A stretch of DNA of 25,450 nt from Alphaproteobacteria bacterium (GTDB taxonomy: Bacteria > Pseudomonadota > Alphaproteobacteria > Rs-D84): contig WSMU01000012.1 in assembly GCA_013316395.1 (NCBI GenBank), forward strand, positions 1 to 25,450, given 5' to 3'. Numbering within the stretch: the first letter of the stretch is position 1; every line of letters starts with the position of its first letter. A model generated the notes under the pieces. It was not told the origin of the DNA. It was given only the letters and a program-made list of their open reading frames with translations, and did not search any database. Positions 15,765-22,926 of the stretch are shown piece after piece. The position numbers and the translations under genes are program-made.

Positions 15765-17003
15765 TCAGTGTATTTGAACTACGCCGTCTGCAAACTCGAT
15801 AGACGCAGGATTAGCATCGGCGGCGGCACTGCTGATTATATTATGGTCACTGTCGCGTACAATCGCAAAACCACGTGCTAAAACATTTTTATAGCTCAAA
15901 GAATTTAACATCTGCCCCAGGTGCGACACAGACTGATTCAGATAAGCCATGCGTGCCGTCAAAATATTTGGAAACGCAGATACCATTTGCAGATTTTGAT
16001 TAGCGGCAAGAAGCTTAGAGCCGATAATGACATCCATGCTGCGTCCGATATCATCCAAGCGTTGGGCGCGCTCCATCAGCATCTGGTGCGGACTTTTTAT
16101 TGATATGTTTTCCATACGGCTGCGCGCATTGGCCAGTCTGGTTGTAAAGTTCCCCGACAGGCGATGCCACAAGTTATCCAAGTCCTGAATCAGTGACAAT
16201 TTTGTCGGTACAACCGTCTCTGCGGCGCCGGTTGGTGTTGGCGCACGAAAGTCGGCGGCAAAATCAATCAGCATCCAGTCCGGCTCGTGACCGACACCGG
16301 ATATCAATGGAATCTGACTGGCGGCGGCGGCACGCACAACAATTTCTTCCGAAAAGGGCAGCAAATCCTCCAACGCGCCACCACCACGCGCAACAATAAT
16401 TACATCAACATTTTTTGCGCGGTTAAAATATTCTATCCCCGCCGCCACTTCGGCCGCGGCCGTCGTACCTTGGACCGTTGCCGGATATAAAATCACATGG
16501 ACGGGAAAGCGTTCGCGCAGCCTGTTTTGAATATCTTGGAATGCGGCGCCCGTGGGACTGGTTACAACCCCCACACGACGCGGCAATTTTGGCAGCGGCT
16601 TTTTCCGTGCCGCATCAAACAAGCCTTCGGCGGCCAACTTTTGCTTGCGCGCCTCCAGCATTTTTAAGATAGCGCCAACACCGGCCATTTCTATCTCGTT
16701 AACAATTATCTGGTAATTACTGCGCGCCGGATATGTCGTCAGGCGGCCGGTTATTATAACCTCCAGCCCGTCTTCCAGCTTAAAGTTTAGCGGTGTTCCA
16801 CGCCAAATTATTGCGGATATTGCCGCGCCGGCATCTTTGATAGTCATATACATATGACCCGATGATGCACGCGTAATCTGTGACAGCTCGCCGCGAATTC
16901 TTATACATGGGAAAGCTGTTTCAACAACACCTTTTAGCAGTGCCGCCGCATCGGTTACACTAAAGACTGTATCTGGCTTTACAAATGGTTCCGGCTTTTG
17001 CAT
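15765..17003 (-). CDS. xseA: exodeoxyribonuclease VII large subunit
   Basis: A 412-aa catalytic subunit of ExoVII, which degrades single-stranded DNA from both ends to acid-insoluble oligonucleotides. The N-terminal OB fold (about 10-105) includes FPCIRIRGELSQ and GHMYMTIKD. The catalytic domain carries RVGVVTSPTGAAFQDI, the glycine-rich VDVIIVARGGGALEDL and PLISGVGHEPDWMLIDFAADFRAPTP (quoted in parts: GVGHEPDW, then DFAADFRAP). A coiled-coil C-terminus ends with NVLARGFAIVRDSD. The xseB small subunit is not adjacent. The ATG directly follows the stop codon of the upstream gene (TAAATG) without a good SD, implying translational coupling to it. Confidence 0.96.
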   Translation of the reverse strand: MQKPEPFVKPDTVFSVTDAAALLKGVVETAFPCIRIRGELSQITRASSGHMYMTIKDAGAAISAIIWRGTPLNFKLEDGLEVIITGRLTTYPARSNYQIIVNEIEMAGVGAILKMLEARKQKLAAEGLFDAARKKPLPKLPRRVGVVTSPTGAAFQDIQNRLRERFPVHVILYPATVQGTTAAAEVAAGIEYFNRAKNVDVIIVARGGGALEDLLPFSEEIVVRAAAASQIPLISGVGHEPDWMLIDFAADFRAPTPTGAAETVVPTKLSLIQDLDNLWHRLSGNFTTRLANARSRMENISIKSPHQMLMERAQRLDDIGRSMDVIIGSKLLAANQNLQMVSAFPNILTARMAYLNQSVSHLGQMLNSLSYKNVLARGFAIVRDSDHNIISSAAADANPASIEFADGVVQIH

Positions 17004-17495
17004 TTAACGCTTGTCCAATTCTTGTTTGATTTGTTGAATAAAGGCTTCTTTGTTCGGGGTACGCATTTTCCCAATCGGGCGGTTAATCGGCGTCCCCAGT
17101 TCATACGGCACACGCAGTGGCGCAAACTGGTCCCCGGTTGCATCAAACGCAATACCAAAATTTTTATCGCGCAGAAATACAACCGGTGCATGTTCCCAGT
17201 CGCCCATGTGAATTGCCGATGGCACCCAAATATCGGCGCCACCGTATAGCTCATACACGCATATAGAACTTAGCGCGCAAAATCCCTTTGGATATGGGGT
17301 AAGGCCCTCAAACTGCATGTCGCCCACATATTTGTCGCGAAAAAGATGATCTTTGTATTTCTGGCGCAATACCGATGCAATTTTATACAGCGAATAGGGC
17401 GCGTTAATAATTGGCATCGCAAAGCGGTCGATTTTGGCCGCATTCTCCAGCACTCGGCGGGTGGCGGCATCATATCTGGCTACATAGTCTTTCAT
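17004..17495 (-). CDS. putative papain-fold / transglutaminase-like protein
   Basis: A 163-aa soluble protein of no family I can name. The pattern of residues suggests a papain-like Cys-His-Asp triad. Cys73 starts a helix in GFCALSSICVYELYGG, His102 opens a beta strand in WEHAPVVFLRD, and Asp118 sits in FGIAFDATGDQF, the typical H...D-x-T-x-x-Q arrangement of transglutaminase-like and NlpC-like enzymes. The N-terminal 60 residues are helical and basic. There is no signal peptide, so it is expected in the cytoplasm. It is the first gene of a two-gene transcript with xseA, which starts at its stop codon. Its predicted promoter lies at the end of tsaD and leaves no leader. Function unknown; the fold call is inference. 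Confidence 0.7.
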   Translation of the reverse strand: MKDYVARYDAATRRVLENAAKIDRFAMPIINAPYSLYKIASVLRQKYKDHLFRDKYVGDMQFEGLTPYPKGFCALSSICVYELYGGADIWVPSAIHMGDWEHAPVVFLRDKNFGIAFDATGDQFAPLRVPYELGTPINRPIGKMRTPNKEAFIQQIKQELDKR

Positions 17496-17502
17496 GCTAA
17501 AT

Positions 17503-17531
17503 ATTATATCATATTTTTGCGCTTTTTACAA
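17503..17531 (-). promoter_or_regulatory. promoter overlapping the tsaD stop codon, predicted leaderless
   Basis: On the minus strand TTGTAA (17531-17526) is the last codon plus stop of tsaD. A 17-nt spacer and a perfect TATAAT (17508-17503) follow. The expected start is at or next to the ATG at 17495; no SD is present. Confidence 0.65.
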
Positions 17532-18647
17532 TTCAGTCAGCGGCCAGCGTGGACGTGGTGCAACAGGCTCTTTTACAACGCGGCCAACACGATAATTTTC
17601 GATTCCCGCCCATGCAATCATTGCACCATTATCCGTGCAAAGCCCCATTGGTGGCGCGGCAAACGTCATATCATGCGATGCCGCCAGTCGCTCCATAGCG
17701 GCGCGAATAGCGCTGTTTTTTGCAACGCCACCGGCAACAACCAACGTACGCGGCGCGGCATCACGAACACGCGAATCCGCCAACGCATGCCCAAGTCTGT
17801 TAACAATACAGTCGACGACCGCCGCCTGAAATGATGCACAAAAGTCATTTATAAATTCATCATCATACGGCGCAGTTGCCTTATCCAGCATAACACGCGC
17901 AGCGGTTTTTATCCCACTGAATGAAAAGTCACATCCGGGCTTGTCACATAATGGGCGCGGGAACTTAAACCGCTTCGGATTCCCTTTTGCAGCACGCGCA
18001 TCAACAGCCGGCCCGCCCGGATACCCCAGCCCCAGCATTTTTGCAACCTTGTCAAAGGCTTCGCCGGCGCTGTCGTCCAGTGTCTGTCCAATTTGTTCAT
18101 AAGCCCCAACACCGCGTACTAATAAAATCTGGCAATGACCGCCCGACGCCAGCATTAGCAGGTACGGAAACTCGACCCCGCATTTTATATCACTGCCATC
18201 GGCCGCCGATGCGTGCAAACGCGGAACAAGGGCGTGGCCCTCCAGATGATTTACCGCAACCAGCGGCTTTGACGTTGACTGTGCAATACCGGTCGCCGCC
18301 ATCCAGCCAATCAAAACACCCCCGATAAGACCGGGCCCCGCAGTGGCGGCAATAACATCAATATCTTCTATCTTCTTGCCGGCCGCATCCAATGTTTGAC
18401 GCACAACCGTATCAATTGCCAAAATATGTGCGCGCGCCGCCAGTTCTGGCACAACACCGCCGTATTTTTGATGCTCTGGGATTTGAGAATAAATAATATG
18501 AGATAAAATATTACGGTTTGAATCTACAATCGCTGCGGATGTTTCATCACACGAAGATTCAATCCCCAAGCAAAGTATTGGACACTCGTCGTTATCTTCG
18601 CCACGCAGAGCCCCCATATCAAGTTTTATAATTTTTTCTTCTGTCAT
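17526..18647 (-). CDS. tsaD: tRNA N6-adenosine threonylcarbamoyltransferase TsaD
   Basis: A 373-aa Kae1/Qri7-family protein that, with TsaB and TsaE, transfers the threonylcarbamoyl group to A37 of ANN-decoding tRNAs. It has LGIESSCDETSAAI, the metal-binding HLEGH (H134, H138), YLLMLASGGHCQILLV, the DDSAGEAFDKVAKMLGL phosphate loop and FSFSGIKTA. It ends with VVAGGVAKNSAIR and MGLCTDNGAMIAWAG. An N-terminal extension of about 24 residues precedes the usual start. I keep the ATG at 18647 because it overlaps the stop of the upstream DUF1460 gene by 4 nt (ATGA), a coupling arrangement; a Met at residue 11 is an alternative. Its partner genes are not in the window. Confidence 0.96.
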   Translation of the reverse strand: MTEEKIIKLDMGALRGEDNDECPILCLGIESSCDETSAAIVDSNRNILSHIIYSQIPEHQKYGGVVPELAARAHILAIDTVVRQTLDAAGKKIEDIDVIAATAGPGLIGGVLIGWMAATGIAQSTSKPLVAVNHLEGHALVPRLHASAADGSDIKCGVEFPYLLMLASGGHCQILLVRGVGAYEQIGQTLDDSAGEAFDKVAKMLGLGYPGGPAVDARAAKGNPKRFKFPRPLCDKPGCDFSFSGIKTAARVMLDKATAPYDDEFINDFCASFQAAVVDCIVNRLGHALADSRVRDAAPRTLVVAGGVAKNSAIRAAMERLAASHDMTFAAPPMGLCTDNGAMIAWAGIENYRVGRVVKEPVAPRPRWPLTEL

Positions 18648-19339
18648 TTTATTTTCACCAGTGCAATGCCTATGTTATCTTTCATATTTTTGCGCATCTG
18701 CAAATACTGCTCAAAACTATCGTCCACAACGCCGCGCCCGATGGATGCATGCCGCAAAACATTCCCGCCCGGTAATAAAAATCCCATGTGAACAACGGCA
18801 ATATCCGTGCCTATCTTAGCAGATTTTTGCGAATTACCAACGATAAATAGAACAATCAAAGCCTCATTGTTGTGTATGGCGCCCATATTTTCATAGGGCA
18901 GATACTCAATAATACCTTGCGCCAGCGGCGCGTCAATCTCCAGCCCGTGCACCTTGCGTGCCCAGTTTTGCTTATCAATCGAAACCTGTCGAGTGGCGGT
19001 TTTGCCATATTGCGCACTGATATTTTCAACCATTTCCGCATTGCTGGCAAGCCAATCCGTTTCAATAAAGTGATTGCGTTGCTCAAATGCGACAATACCG
19101 CCTGCATATCTTATTTTATTTAGCCGCCCCAAGTCACCGTCCGCCAGCACCGTTTCAACAAACGTGGCACAGTCAAAAGCATCCTCCCTTATCAATGGGT
19201 CGGAATCATATCCGCCGCCTTCGCCCAGGGGGTCCGAAACATAGGGCCGCCCCAGGTATTGCGCCCCTATATCACTGTTGCGGGGCGCGCCATGAACGCA
19301 CCCCGCAACTATAAAGATAACCAGTAATTTACGCAGCAC
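18644..19339 (-). CDS. DUF1460 (amidase-like, NlpC/P60-fold) lipoprotein
   Basis: A 231-aa exported protein of the DUF1460 family, whose members resemble N-acetylmuramoyl-L-alanine amidases of the NlpC/P60 fold. Motifs in order are YLGRPYVSDPLGE (28-40), FDCATFVETVLA with the candidate nucleophile Cys57, the family box IRYAGGIVAFEQRNHFIETDW (77-96, quoted in overlap with RNHF and DW), VVHMGFLLP with His184 and LRHAS with His197. The N-terminus has a lipobox VAGC (11-14), so it is predicted to be a lipoprotein with mature Cys14, anchored facing the periplasm. It starts with GTG, two bases after the stop of the small membrane-protein gene, and overlaps tsaD by 4 nt. A role in cell-wall turnover is expected for the family but not proven here. 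Confidence 0.82.
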   Translation of the reverse strand: MLRKLLVIFIVAGCVHGAPRNSDIGAQYLGRPYVSDPLGEGGGYDSDPLIREDAFDCATFVETVLADGDLGRLNKIRYAGGIVAFEQRNHFIETDWLASNAEMVENISAQYGKTATRQVSIDKQNWARKVHGLEIDAPLAQGIIEYLPYENMGAIHNNEALIVLFIVGNSQKSAKIGTDIAVVHMGFLLPGGNVLRHASIGRGVVDDSFEQYLQMRKNMKDNIGIALVKIK

Positions 19340-19341
19340 GA

Positions 19342-19647
19342 TTATAAATTATCCTTTAGCTGGACACCGGTATAGCAAAGTGACGCCGCATCACGCACAG
19401 CCATTTCGCCCGATTCCGGCAAGGTTGCAATTTTATCAATACACTGAACAATCAGCTCTGCATTATCGTCCGTACCGGTTAATATCTTTGCCGCGGCGAT
19501 ACGACGCTCCAGCGATGCCGCCGGCCATTTCTTAAGCGGGGCCGTTTCCAGATTCTCGGAACGCTGGCTCATTATAAAAATAACAAAAACAAGAATAAGG
19601 GCCGCGATACCAATTAAAATTTTCAAATATTTTTTTAAGAACTTCAT
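19342..19647 (-). CDS. small single-pass membrane protein
   Basis: A 101-aa protein of unknown family. Lysines at the N-terminus are followed by one hydrophobic segment (about 8-27), then a tail of about 70 residues predicted to face the periplasm. The tail has two cysteines (C69, C91) that could form a disulfide, and a helical SLERRIAAAKIL segment. The start is supported by the SD AGGAGAG. It sits between two secreted-protein genes in one transcript (gap 26 bp upstream, 2 bp downstream), which suggests an envelope role. Confidence 0.7.
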   Translation of the reverse strand: MKFLKKYLKILIGIAALILVFVIFIMSQRSENLETAPLKKWPAASLERRIAAAKILTGTDDNAELIVQCIDKIATLPESGEMAVRDAASLCYTGVQLKDNL

Positions 19648-19673
19648 GACTTTTCTCTCCTAAATATTGTTTG

Positions 19674-20021
19674 TTATTCGCAACGAACCAGCCACAGGTC
19701 GTAATCCGGATGCTGCAACGGGTTGTTGCCCGGCTCATTATGACTCATCCAACCACTAAATATCTTTGCATGTTGAGAAACCTCTATGAATGCAAAAAAA
19801 TCTTCTGCCTGGAAGGGGTCTGTTTGTTTACAGGCGCGCACAATCAGCCCCAGCTTTTCAAAAGACGCTTCGCGCCCAACCGGAACGGTTATGGTCTGCG
19901 CCTTGCCGGCGGCCTTGTTCATAACGCGCAGAACCGCGGTTTCACGGTTAACATAAGCGTTTGCCGGCACCCCACTCAGCAGGGCACACGCCACAAAAAA
20001 TGCAGAAATATATTTTTTCAT
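19674..20021 (-). CDS. DUF2155 secreted protein
   Basis: A 115-aa protein of the DUF2155 family, common in Alphaproteobacteria and of unknown function. A signal peptide (1-22) ends at PANA before YVN. The mature part has VLRVMNKAAGKAQTITVPVG, IVRACKQTDP with Cys64, AFIEVSQHAKIFSGWM and the family end HPDYDLWLVRC with Cys114; the two Cys are likely disulfide-bonded in the periplasm. It is the first gene of a run that continues through the small membrane protein, DUF1460 and tsaD. No SD precedes the ATG. Confidence 0.85.
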   Translation of the reverse strand: MKKYISAFFVACALLSGVPANAYVNRETAVLRVMNKAAGKAQTITVPVGREASFEKLGLIVRACKQTDPFQAEDFFAFIEVSQHAKIFSGWMSHNEPGNNPLQHPDYDLWLVRCE

Positions 20022-20031
20022 ACCGGCTTAT

Positions 20032-20060
20032 ATATTAACGCTACTGCCTGGCAAAGTCAA
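20032..20060 (-). promoter_or_regulatory. promoter of the DUF2155-tsaD operon
   Basis: On the minus strand TTGACT (20060-20055), a 17-nt spacer and TAATAT (20037-20032). The start would be about 4-5 nt before the ATG at 20021, effectively leaderless. The -10 box matches only four of six bases. Confidence 0.5.
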
Positions 20061-20106
20061 ATTCTTAAATCACTCGTCCCCTACAATTCCATAGCTTTCT
20101 AAGCAC

Positions 20107-20134
20107 AAAAAATCCCGCCAAAAGGCGGGATTTT
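20107..20134 (-). terminator. intrinsic terminator of the ribosomal operon
   Basis: On the minus strand AAAATCCCGCC and GGCGGGATTTT (arms 20124-20134 and 20109-20119) form an 11-bp stem around a TTTT loop and run into a T tract (complement of 20107-20112). It lies just after rplS. Confidence 0.92.
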
Positions 20135-20150
20135 GATAGCAATATATCTT

Positions 20151-20543
20151 TTATTTGCTCGCATTCTTTTCCGCAGATGCTGCCGCCAAGTCTTCGACGA
20201 TACGAGCCTTTTTACCAGACAGACCACGCAGGAAGAACAGCTTTGCACGACGTACACGACCGATACGAATCTTTTCGATTTTTTCAATCGCCGGGCTGTA
20301 CAGCGGGAACTTGCGCTCTACACCAACGCCGTATGATTCACGACGAACAGTAAACGAAGCATTGTTGCCTTCGCCACCGTTACGTGCGATAACTACACCT
20401 TCGAAAATCTGGATACGGAATTTGTCACCGTCTTTGATTTTTACGTGTACCTTCAGCGTATCACCAGCTTTAAAAGCGGGGATTTTCTTGTCGCCGCGCA
20501 GTTTTGCAACCTGTTTTTCTTCTATTTTCTTAATGATGCTCAT
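20151..20543 (-). CDS. rplS: 50S ribosomal protein L19
   Basis: A 130-aa L19 protein, which sits at the interface of the ribosomal subunits. Family motifs are FKAGDTLKVHVKIKDGDKFR (22-41), IFEGVVIARNGGEGNNASFTVR, SYGVGVERKFPLYSP and KIRIGRVRRAKLFFLRG. A short Lys/Ala/Glu tail follows. The SD AAAGGAAAAG lies within the end of trmD, whose stop is 3 bases before this ATG. Last gene of the operon. Confidence 0.97.
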   Translation of the reverse strand: MSIIKKIEEKQVAKLRGDKKIPAFKAGDTLKVHVKIKDGDKFRIQIFEGVVIARNGGEGNNASFTVRRESYGVGVERKFPLYSPAIEKIEKIRIGRVRRAKLFFLRGLSGKKARIVEDLAAASAEKNASK

Positions 20544-20546
20544 CTT

Positions 20547-21227
20547 TTACTTTTCCTTTATTAAATCCGGACGTCTTTGTTTCGTTATCTCGTCCGATTG
20601 TTGTTTCCGCCACCGTTCTATATTGCCGTGGTGACCGGACAGCAGGACTTCTGGGACATTTCGTCCACGCCATGCCGACGGGCGGGTGTATAACGGCCAT
20701 TCCAGCCCCCCGATTTCAAAACTTTCGTTTGCAGTGGCACTTTCGCCGCCGCCGACAACATTATCTATCAAGCGAACCGCGCTGTCAACAAAAACCTGCG
20801 CAGCAATTTCACCCCCAGACAGGATATAATCGCCAATAGACAACTCCATTATATCATATTCATCAATGATTCGTTGATCTATTCCTTCATATCTGCCGCA
20901 TATTAATGTAAATGTGGCATCCTTGTCTGCGGCAAAGCCCCGTACCATTGCCTGGTCCAGGCGCGGCCCACGCGGCGAAAAATAGATAATACGGCCACGA
21001 TTTTCTATCGAATCCAGGGCCGTCCCCAGCACATCGGCACGCATAACCATGCCTTTGCCGCCGCCAAACTGCTCATCATCGACACTGCCATAGCTGTTAT
21101 ATGCAAAATCGCGAATATTTATTACATTATACGACCAAATGCCTTTTTCCAATGCGCGCCCAACAACCCCGGCACCCAAAGTCCCCGGAAACATTTCAGG
21201 AAAAATGGTAAGTATATTGAAATGCAT
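20547..21227 (-). CDS. trmD: tRNA (guanine-N1)-methyltransferase TrmD
   Basis: A 226-aa SPOUT methyltransferase that makes m1G37 in tRNAs reading codons that start with C or contain G next to it, preventing frameshifts. It has NILTIFPEMFPG, the substrate loop DDEQFGGGKGMVM, IYFSPRGPRLDQ and the trefoil-knot SAM site with CGRYEGIDQR and LSIGDYILSGGE. It ends with EWPLYTRPSAWRGRNVPEVLLSGHHGNIERWR (motifs quoted in part: EWPLYTRP, VPEVLLSGHH, IERWR). Length is close to the usual 230-250. The SD GGAAGA precedes the ATG; the upstream ORF ends 6 bases away. Confidence 0.96.
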   Translation of the reverse strand: MHFNILTIFPEMFPGTLGAGVVGRALEKGIWSYNVINIRDFAYNSYGSVDDEQFGGGKGMVMRADVLGTALDSIENRGRIIYFSPRGPRLDQAMVRGFAADKDATFTLICGRYEGIDQRIIDEYDIMELSIGDYILSGGEIAAQVFVDSAVRLIDNVVGGGESATANESFEIGGLEWPLYTRPSAWRGRNVPEVLLSGHHGNIERWRKQQSDEITKQRRPDLIKEK

Positions 21228-21233
21228 TGTACT

Positions 21234-21539
21234 TTATCTTCCTTGGTTATATTTGCATCTGCTTATAATCTTGCGCGCTTGACGCATCATGTTTATGCGC
21301 CATACCAGTGTATCATTATTTTCCAAAGATATCATGCAAAAATTATGCGCACTATTTATACACCAGCCTTTCTCATAACAGCGCATCATTAAAACATCAT
21401 CCGCATGATTATATGTGGTCAACACCGGACAGCAGTCGTATAGTTCCACAGCCTTGTTATGCAAAGCACAATGCGTACAAGTATGCCAAGGCGCAAGAAT
21501 AACGTTGTTATCACCGAATCTAAATCTTACATTATCCAT
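21234..21539 (-). CDS. Cys-rich small protein inside the ribosomal operon
   Basis: A 101-aa ORF not recognised as any family, packed between rimM (5-bp gap) and trmD (6-bp gap). It has eight cysteines (21, 24, 36, 37, 54, 60, 68, 95) and five histidines. The HTCTHCALH cluster (19-27) and later CC, C-x5-C and C-x7-C spacings look like metal-binding sites. There is no signal peptide. No SD precedes the ATG, so translation would be coupled to rimM. Tight packing in an operon read in the same direction supports it being a gene; absence of a known relative leaves doubt. Confidence 0.55.
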   Translation of the reverse strand: MDNVRFRFGDNNVILAPWHTCTHCALHNKAVELYDCCPVLTTYNHADDVLMMRCYEKGWCINSAHNFCMISLENNDTLVWRINMMRQARKIISRCKYNQGR

Positions 21540-21544
21540 GCTAT

Positions 21545-22009
21545 CTATATATTTATTTCACGGCTATTAAAATTTACATCGGCACCGGCAAACAAAACCA
21601 TTTCACCGGTATCAAGTTCCATAATATCGCCACCGCCAAAATTTTGAAACCCGTCCAGAACGCCTATTTTTTTCCCGTTACGAATAACGCTAAAGCCTAT
21701 TAAGTCGGCCTGGTAATATTCATTTTCATCTGGCGCGGGCAGGGCGGCGCGCGCAACAAACAGTTCTGCACCACGCAGTGTTTCTGCCGCATTACGGTCG
21801 TCTATACCAGCAATCCGCGCAATGATAACATCCGATGTCGGATTTAGTCGCCGCACAAATTTAAAATCCCCGGCGGTAAATCGCGCACACTCTACCGGCA
21901 GCGACTGCAGGTCCAACGGACTGGCCGTGTATGTTTGAACGCGTACCTCGCCACGCACCCCCTGGGGTGCAACAATTTTTCCGATTAAGATTTTTGTATT
22001 CTCACTCAT
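21545..22009 (-). CDS. rimM: 16S rRNA processing protein RimM
   Basis: A 154-aa maturation factor of the 30S subunit that binds S19. The N-terminal RimM domain has IGKIVAPQGVRGEVRVQ and IDDRNAAETLRGAELFV. The PRC-barrel C-terminus has EYYQADLIGFSV, FQNFGGGDIMELD and MVLFAGADVNFNSREINI. I take the ATG at 22009 because the conserved segment begins a few residues later. An ATG 12 codons upstream adds a non-conserved stretch that would lie at the foot of the hairpin at 22048-22073. The SD is weak. Confidence 0.93.
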   Translation of the reverse strand: MSENTKILIGKIVAPQGVRGEVRVQTYTASPLDLQSLPVECARFTAGDFKFVRRLNPTSDVIIARIAGIDDRNAAETLRGAELFVARAALPAPDENEYYQADLIGFSVIRNGKKIGVLDGFQNFGGGDIMELDTGEMVLFAGADVNFNSREINI

Positions 22010-22047
22010 CTCTGGCGACCATTGGCATAAAAATACCCTGCACATGT

Positions 22048-22073
22048 ATATGCCCGGGATTACCCGGGCATAT
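22048..22073 (-). other. strong hairpin between rpsP and rimM
   Basis: The arms 22048-22058 and 22063-22073 form a perfect 11-bp stem (core TGCCCGGG/CCCGGGCA) around the loop TAAT on the minus strand. No T tract follows, so it is unlikely to be a full terminator. It may attenuate transcription, protect the rpsP message end or set the rimM to rpsP ratio. Confidence 0.6.
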
Positions 22074-22087
22074 TTACGCTATAAGAT

Positions 22088-22513
22088 TTATTCAGCGCTT
22101 GCTTCTGCTGCCGGCGCTTCTGCGGCAGCCTTTGCGGCCGCTTCGGCGGCGGCTTTTTCTTCCGCAGCCTTGGCCTGCTTATCTGCCTTATCCTTAATCT
22201 TCATCTGTGTCTTTTCGGACTGCAGGTGCTTTTTTGTCTGAACCGGTACCGGCTTTTTCGCAACCAGACCCGCATTAGCCAAGAACTTATATACACGGTC
22301 TGACGGTTTTGCACCCTTTGCCATCCAAGCCTTTACCTGGTCGATGTTCAGGATAACGCGCTTTTCGCTGTCACGCGGCTGCATCGGGTCGTATTTACCA
22401 ACCACTTCCAAAATGCTGCCGGAGTTACGCGCATTGCGAGAATCCGTAACCACTACATGGTAGTAGGGGCGTTTTTTTGCGCCATAGCGCGCCAATCTGA
22501 TAACTGTTGCCAT
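22088..22513 (-). CDS. rpsP: 30S ribosomal protein S16
   Basis: A 141-aa S16 protein. The conserved part is about 1-85: MATVIRLARYGAKKRPYYH, VVTDSRNARNSGS, EVVGKYDPMQP and KAWMAKGAKPSDRVYKFL. A long Lys- then Ala/Glu-rich tail follows, a low-complexity extension seen in alphaproteobacterial S16. The SD AAGGAG sits 8-9 nt from the ATG. The gene usually next to rpsP, ffh, is not in the window; a 56-aa small ORF takes the upstream position. Confidence 0.96.
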   Translation of the reverse strand: MATVIRLARYGAKKRPYYHVVVTDSRNARNSGSILEVVGKYDPMQPRDSEKRVILNIDQVKAWMAKGAKPSDRVYKFLANAGLVAKKPVPVQTKKHLQSEKTQMKIKDKADKQAKAAEEKAAAEAAAKAAAEAPAAEASAE

Positions 22514-22541
22514 TTTCTTTTGCTCCTTGTTTTGCTATTTA

Positions 22542-22712
22542 TTATTTTACACGCCGCCCATGCATTGCCAGCATGTCCAGACCGAAAAACTTACGTGCCG
22601 CTTCAATATCCGGGATAACTTCCTTGCCGGCATTGCTATGCTTGCTGCTCTGCAATGCGCTTGTCGGCTGAAGCAACGACTCATAATCCATTTTCAAAAA
22701 ATGATCCGACAT
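22542..22712 (-). CDS. 56-aa small ORF at the head of the rpsP operon
   Basis: A short ORF read in the operon direction, ending 28 bp before rpsP. It has a good SD (AAAGGG, complement of 22720-22725) 7 nt from the ATG and follows the operon promoter. The peptide begins MSDHFLKMDYESLL, has a Gln/Ser/His-rich middle and ends IEAARKFFGLDMLAMHGRRVK, an amphipathic basic helix. There is no signal peptide, transmembrane segment or Cys. I know no matching family. The codon use looks like ordinary genes of this window. It could be a leader peptide or an uncharacterised small protein. Confidence 0.5.
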   Translation of the reverse strand: MSDHFLKMDYESLLQPTSALQSSKHSNAGKEVIPDIEAARKFFGLDMLAMHGRRVK

Positions 22713-22749
22713 TTTTATACCCTTTATATTTTTAAATCACAACAGCCAT

Positions 22750-22777
22750 CATCAAGAGCGAATCTCGCCGGTTGATG
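22750..22777 (-). promoter_or_regulatory. hairpin in the leader of the rpsP operon
   Basis: The outer arms CATCAA/TTGATG (22750-22755, 22772-22777) and the inner arms GCGA/TCGC (22758-22761, 22765-22768) make an interrupted 10-bp stem with a small internal loop. It lies in the leader of about 120 nt between the operon promoter and the small ORF. Confidence 0.4.
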
Positions 22778-22839
22778 TACCACACGCATACCGCGTACTG
22801 GTTTAACAAAGATGGCAATCTGTTGGGATTTGCGTGCAC

Positions 22840-22868
22840 ATTATGTACTTAAATTTACGAAAAGTCAA
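22840..22868 (-). promoter_or_regulatory. promoter of the rpsP-rimM-trmD-rplS operon
   Basis: On the minus strand TTGACT (22868-22863), a 17-nt spacer and CATAAT (22845-22840). The start is predicted near 22833. Confidence 0.65.
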
Positions 22869-22887
22869 ATCTTTTTATGTTTTATAC

Positions 22888-22916
22888 TGGACTTTTTGTC
22901 CCCATAGTTATATGAT
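22888..22916 (+). promoter_or_regulatory. promoter of tRNA-Gly
   Basis: TGGACT (22888-22893), a 17-nt spacer and TATGAT (22911-22916). The start would be about 4 nt before the tRNA. Confidence 0.55.
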
Positions 22917-22926
22917 AGTCATCACT

